Shown: piece after piece, positions 62,951 to 64,000 of the stretch
Layout of the letters: each line of letters starts with the position of its first letter
How positions within the stretch are numbered: position 1 is the first letter of the stretch
DNA from: Batkoa obscura
Taxonomy: Eukaryota > Entomophthoromycota > Entomophthoromycetes > Entomophthorales > Batkoaceae
Length of the DNA: 64,000 nt
NCBI GenBank assembly: GCA_030770535.1
Contig: JASVEC010000016.1
Location: forward strand, 620,001-684,000
Reading direction: 5' to 3'
Notes under the pieces: generated by a model
The model's database searches: none
Told to the model about the DNA's origin: nothing
What the model saw: the letters and a program-made list of their open reading frames with translations, nothing else
Translations under genes and position numbers: made by a program

Positions 62951-64000
62951 AATAAATTAGTTACCCTGGTTTTAGACATGGTGGCTATTAACACATAGCT
63001 TCCCTCCTTGGTAACTTTATCAATTATATCAATCGTATGTTGTATATCAATTAAAGTACAACAAAAGAATAAAGAAACAATATCTATCGATGCATGAGCC
63101 AAATCAATCTTTTCAATTTTATTATTTATTATATCTACTTTGTGTTCTATACCAGCATTTAATATTCTCGCTTTAAGTTCGGGTATCTTTTGAGCATCTG
63201 GTTCAACACAAATTATTCTAGATAAAATATTACTTTTCCATTTAGATGCATCACCTCCCACTCCTGATCCAACATCCAATAAAATGGCATGGGTAAAGAA
63301 TCGTTTAGTTTTCTCTAATAATGATCTCTTTACGTCATTATGATAACGCCTGAGTAAAGCCAATGGAGGATACCCATTGATAATATTGTTGATGATTGTT
63401 CTTGATTGGATGTTGTCAAGGATGTTGGTTACGGTATTTATACTATTAGGATACATCTTATCTGGTCTAAGTCTATGATAAACAAGGGACCCCTTATTAA
63501 TAGCGAATTCAATGATTAAATTATTAGGTAGATTGGTAGCATCATAAACAAAATAGTTATTAAAATCGACATATTCTAATTTGTGTGGATTATAACTATA
63601 TAGGTTTCCATCTTTATATAATAAATCTATAGTTGGAACTGGTTTCCATTTGAAAGCATTTATACCATGTAATATATTTATGATTAAACCATCGCATTGG
63701 AGATTATTAAGATCTATCATGGACGATATAATCATCTTTTTACTAACAGATTCAGAATAAGTATTAAAAAGTAACATAGGTTTAACTACAAACAAACGTT
63801 CACCGACTAGATCATTCAAGCGATAACAATACATAAACAAACGTTTCCATCTATCTACAATTGTATCATGTAATATATTCTTATCATTTTCTATATACAT
63901 ATCAAACATATAATAAATATGATTGAAGAGTTCTGGATCGAACACATTAATCCTACTGGATTTATCTTTAGATTTATCTCTAAAGGTAATCATTTCTACT
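62785..64000 (-). CDS. NCLDV mRNA-capping enzyme, C-terminal part with guanine-N7 methyltransferase (partial)
   Basis: The frame runs off the right edge, so the N-terminal part is outside the window. Visible: a segment typical of the guanylyltransferase oligonucleotide-binding end (LQCDGLIINILHG, then AFKWKPVPTIDLLYKDG), then a class I methyltransferase with motif I AILLDVGSGVGGDASKWK, CVEPDAQKIPELKAR (acidic end of strand 2) and IDIVSLFFCCTLI. In asfar-, mimi- and poxvirus relatives this enzyme caps viral mRNA in the cytoplasm. The last ~45 residues are read through the repeat module 4, so the authentic C-terminus is probably near the end of the methyltransferase domain. Part of the fossil virus-like region. 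Confidence 0.83.
   Translation of the reverse strand, partial: VEMITFRDKSKDKSSRINVFDPELFNHIYYMFDMYIENDKNILHDTIVDRWKRLFMYCYRLNDLVGERLFVVKPMLLFNTYSESVSKKMIISSMIDLNNLQCDGLIINILHGINAFKWKPVPTIDLLYKDGNLYSYNPHKLEYVDFNNYFVYDATNLPNNLIIEFAINKGSLVYHRLRPDKMYPNSINTVTNILDNIQSRTIINNIINGYPPLALLRRYHNDVKRSLLEKTKRFFTHAILLDVGSGVGGDASKWKSNILSRIICVEPDAQKIPELKARILNAGIEHKVDIINNKIEKIDLAHASIDIVSLFFCCTLIDIQHTIDIIDKVTKEGSYVLIATMSKTRVTNLLSNTFLEKRISYGVKGVSPYYAKNTPLPLTNRSGVNGGLPHIARRIKFQCYHIKA

Larger units (their letters stand above)
58340..64000. mobile_element. Endogenous giant-virus-like (NCLDV) region
   Basis: From about 58.3 kb to the right edge the sequence changes character. Intergenic spaces are shorter and carry hairpin-forming repeat modules absent from the rest of the window, and two minus-strand genes are NCLDV core genes (D5-type helicase, capping enzyme). 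Two plus-strand genes code for signal-peptide proteins. The left limit is set by the first repeat module, and the right limit lies outside the window. In the part visible the frames are long and look largely whole, suggesting a recent insertion; the D5-like frame is shorter than usual for its family. Confidence 0.72.

Overview
The window is AT-rich nuclear DNA from a eukaryote, almost certainly an early-diverging fungus. Genes are spliced with short introns (mostly about 44-75 nt, GT...AG, often GTAAG/GTAAAT donors). Tryptophan synthase is a fused alpha-beta enzyme and there is a fungal-type hybrid histidine kinase. Secreted tyrosinases and cAMP-receptor-like 7TM receptors are present in several copies. 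A Cyt-type cytolysin fossil, a family known from Conidiobolus, suggests Entomophthoromycotina (Conidiobolus-like); this placement is inference, and a Glomeromycotina-like genome (tyrosinases, kinase-Sel1 proteins) is the main alternative.

Layout. 0-3 kb: the 3' end of an unidentified small protein gene, RNase P/MRP subunit RPP1 (seven exons), then a nest of a ~105-bp foldback MITE. 3-21 kb: a secreted-protein neighbourhood with a ferritin-like protein carrying a C-terminal IPT-like domain, three tyrosinases, and a short secreted protein with the same IPT-like domain. Interleaved with these are housekeeping genes: a BAG-domain co-chaperone, a METTL21/EFM-like methyltransferase and a TilS-like tRNA lysidine synthetase, plus the first 7TM receptor. 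21-25 kb: gene-poor, with a MITE, a palindrome and a ~216-bp hexanucleotide tract. 25-36 kb: an unknown one-TM protein, divergent HOM6 and TRP5 (two perfect Gcn4-type sites upstream of TRP5), and a cytosolic hybrid histidine kinase. 38-42 kb: a dead 7TM receptor hit by two MITEs, followed by an intact receptor. 42-50 kb: UBR1-type N-recognin and CMS1. 51-53.5 kb: a convergent pair of receptors. 55-57 kb: a pseudokinase-Sel1 protein.

57.9-64 kb: a fossil fragment of a Cyt-like cytolysin, then an endogenous giant-virus-like (NCLDV) region running off the right edge. It holds a D5-type SF3 helicase and an mRNA-capping-enzyme/methyltransferase gene on the minus strand, and two signal-peptide proteins of unknown function on the plus strand. 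The intergenic spaces carry hairpin-forming repeat modules that I see nowhere else in the window.

The most notable signals are (i) the virus-like region with its hairpin punctuation and secreted proteins; (ii) the MITE family, whose copies sit around and inside the receptor genes, with an unoccupied paralogous site that shows the TA target; (iii) a previously unnamed secreted IPT-like domain shared by two proteins of the tyrosinase neighbourhood. No tRNA, rRNA or CRISPR array was found.
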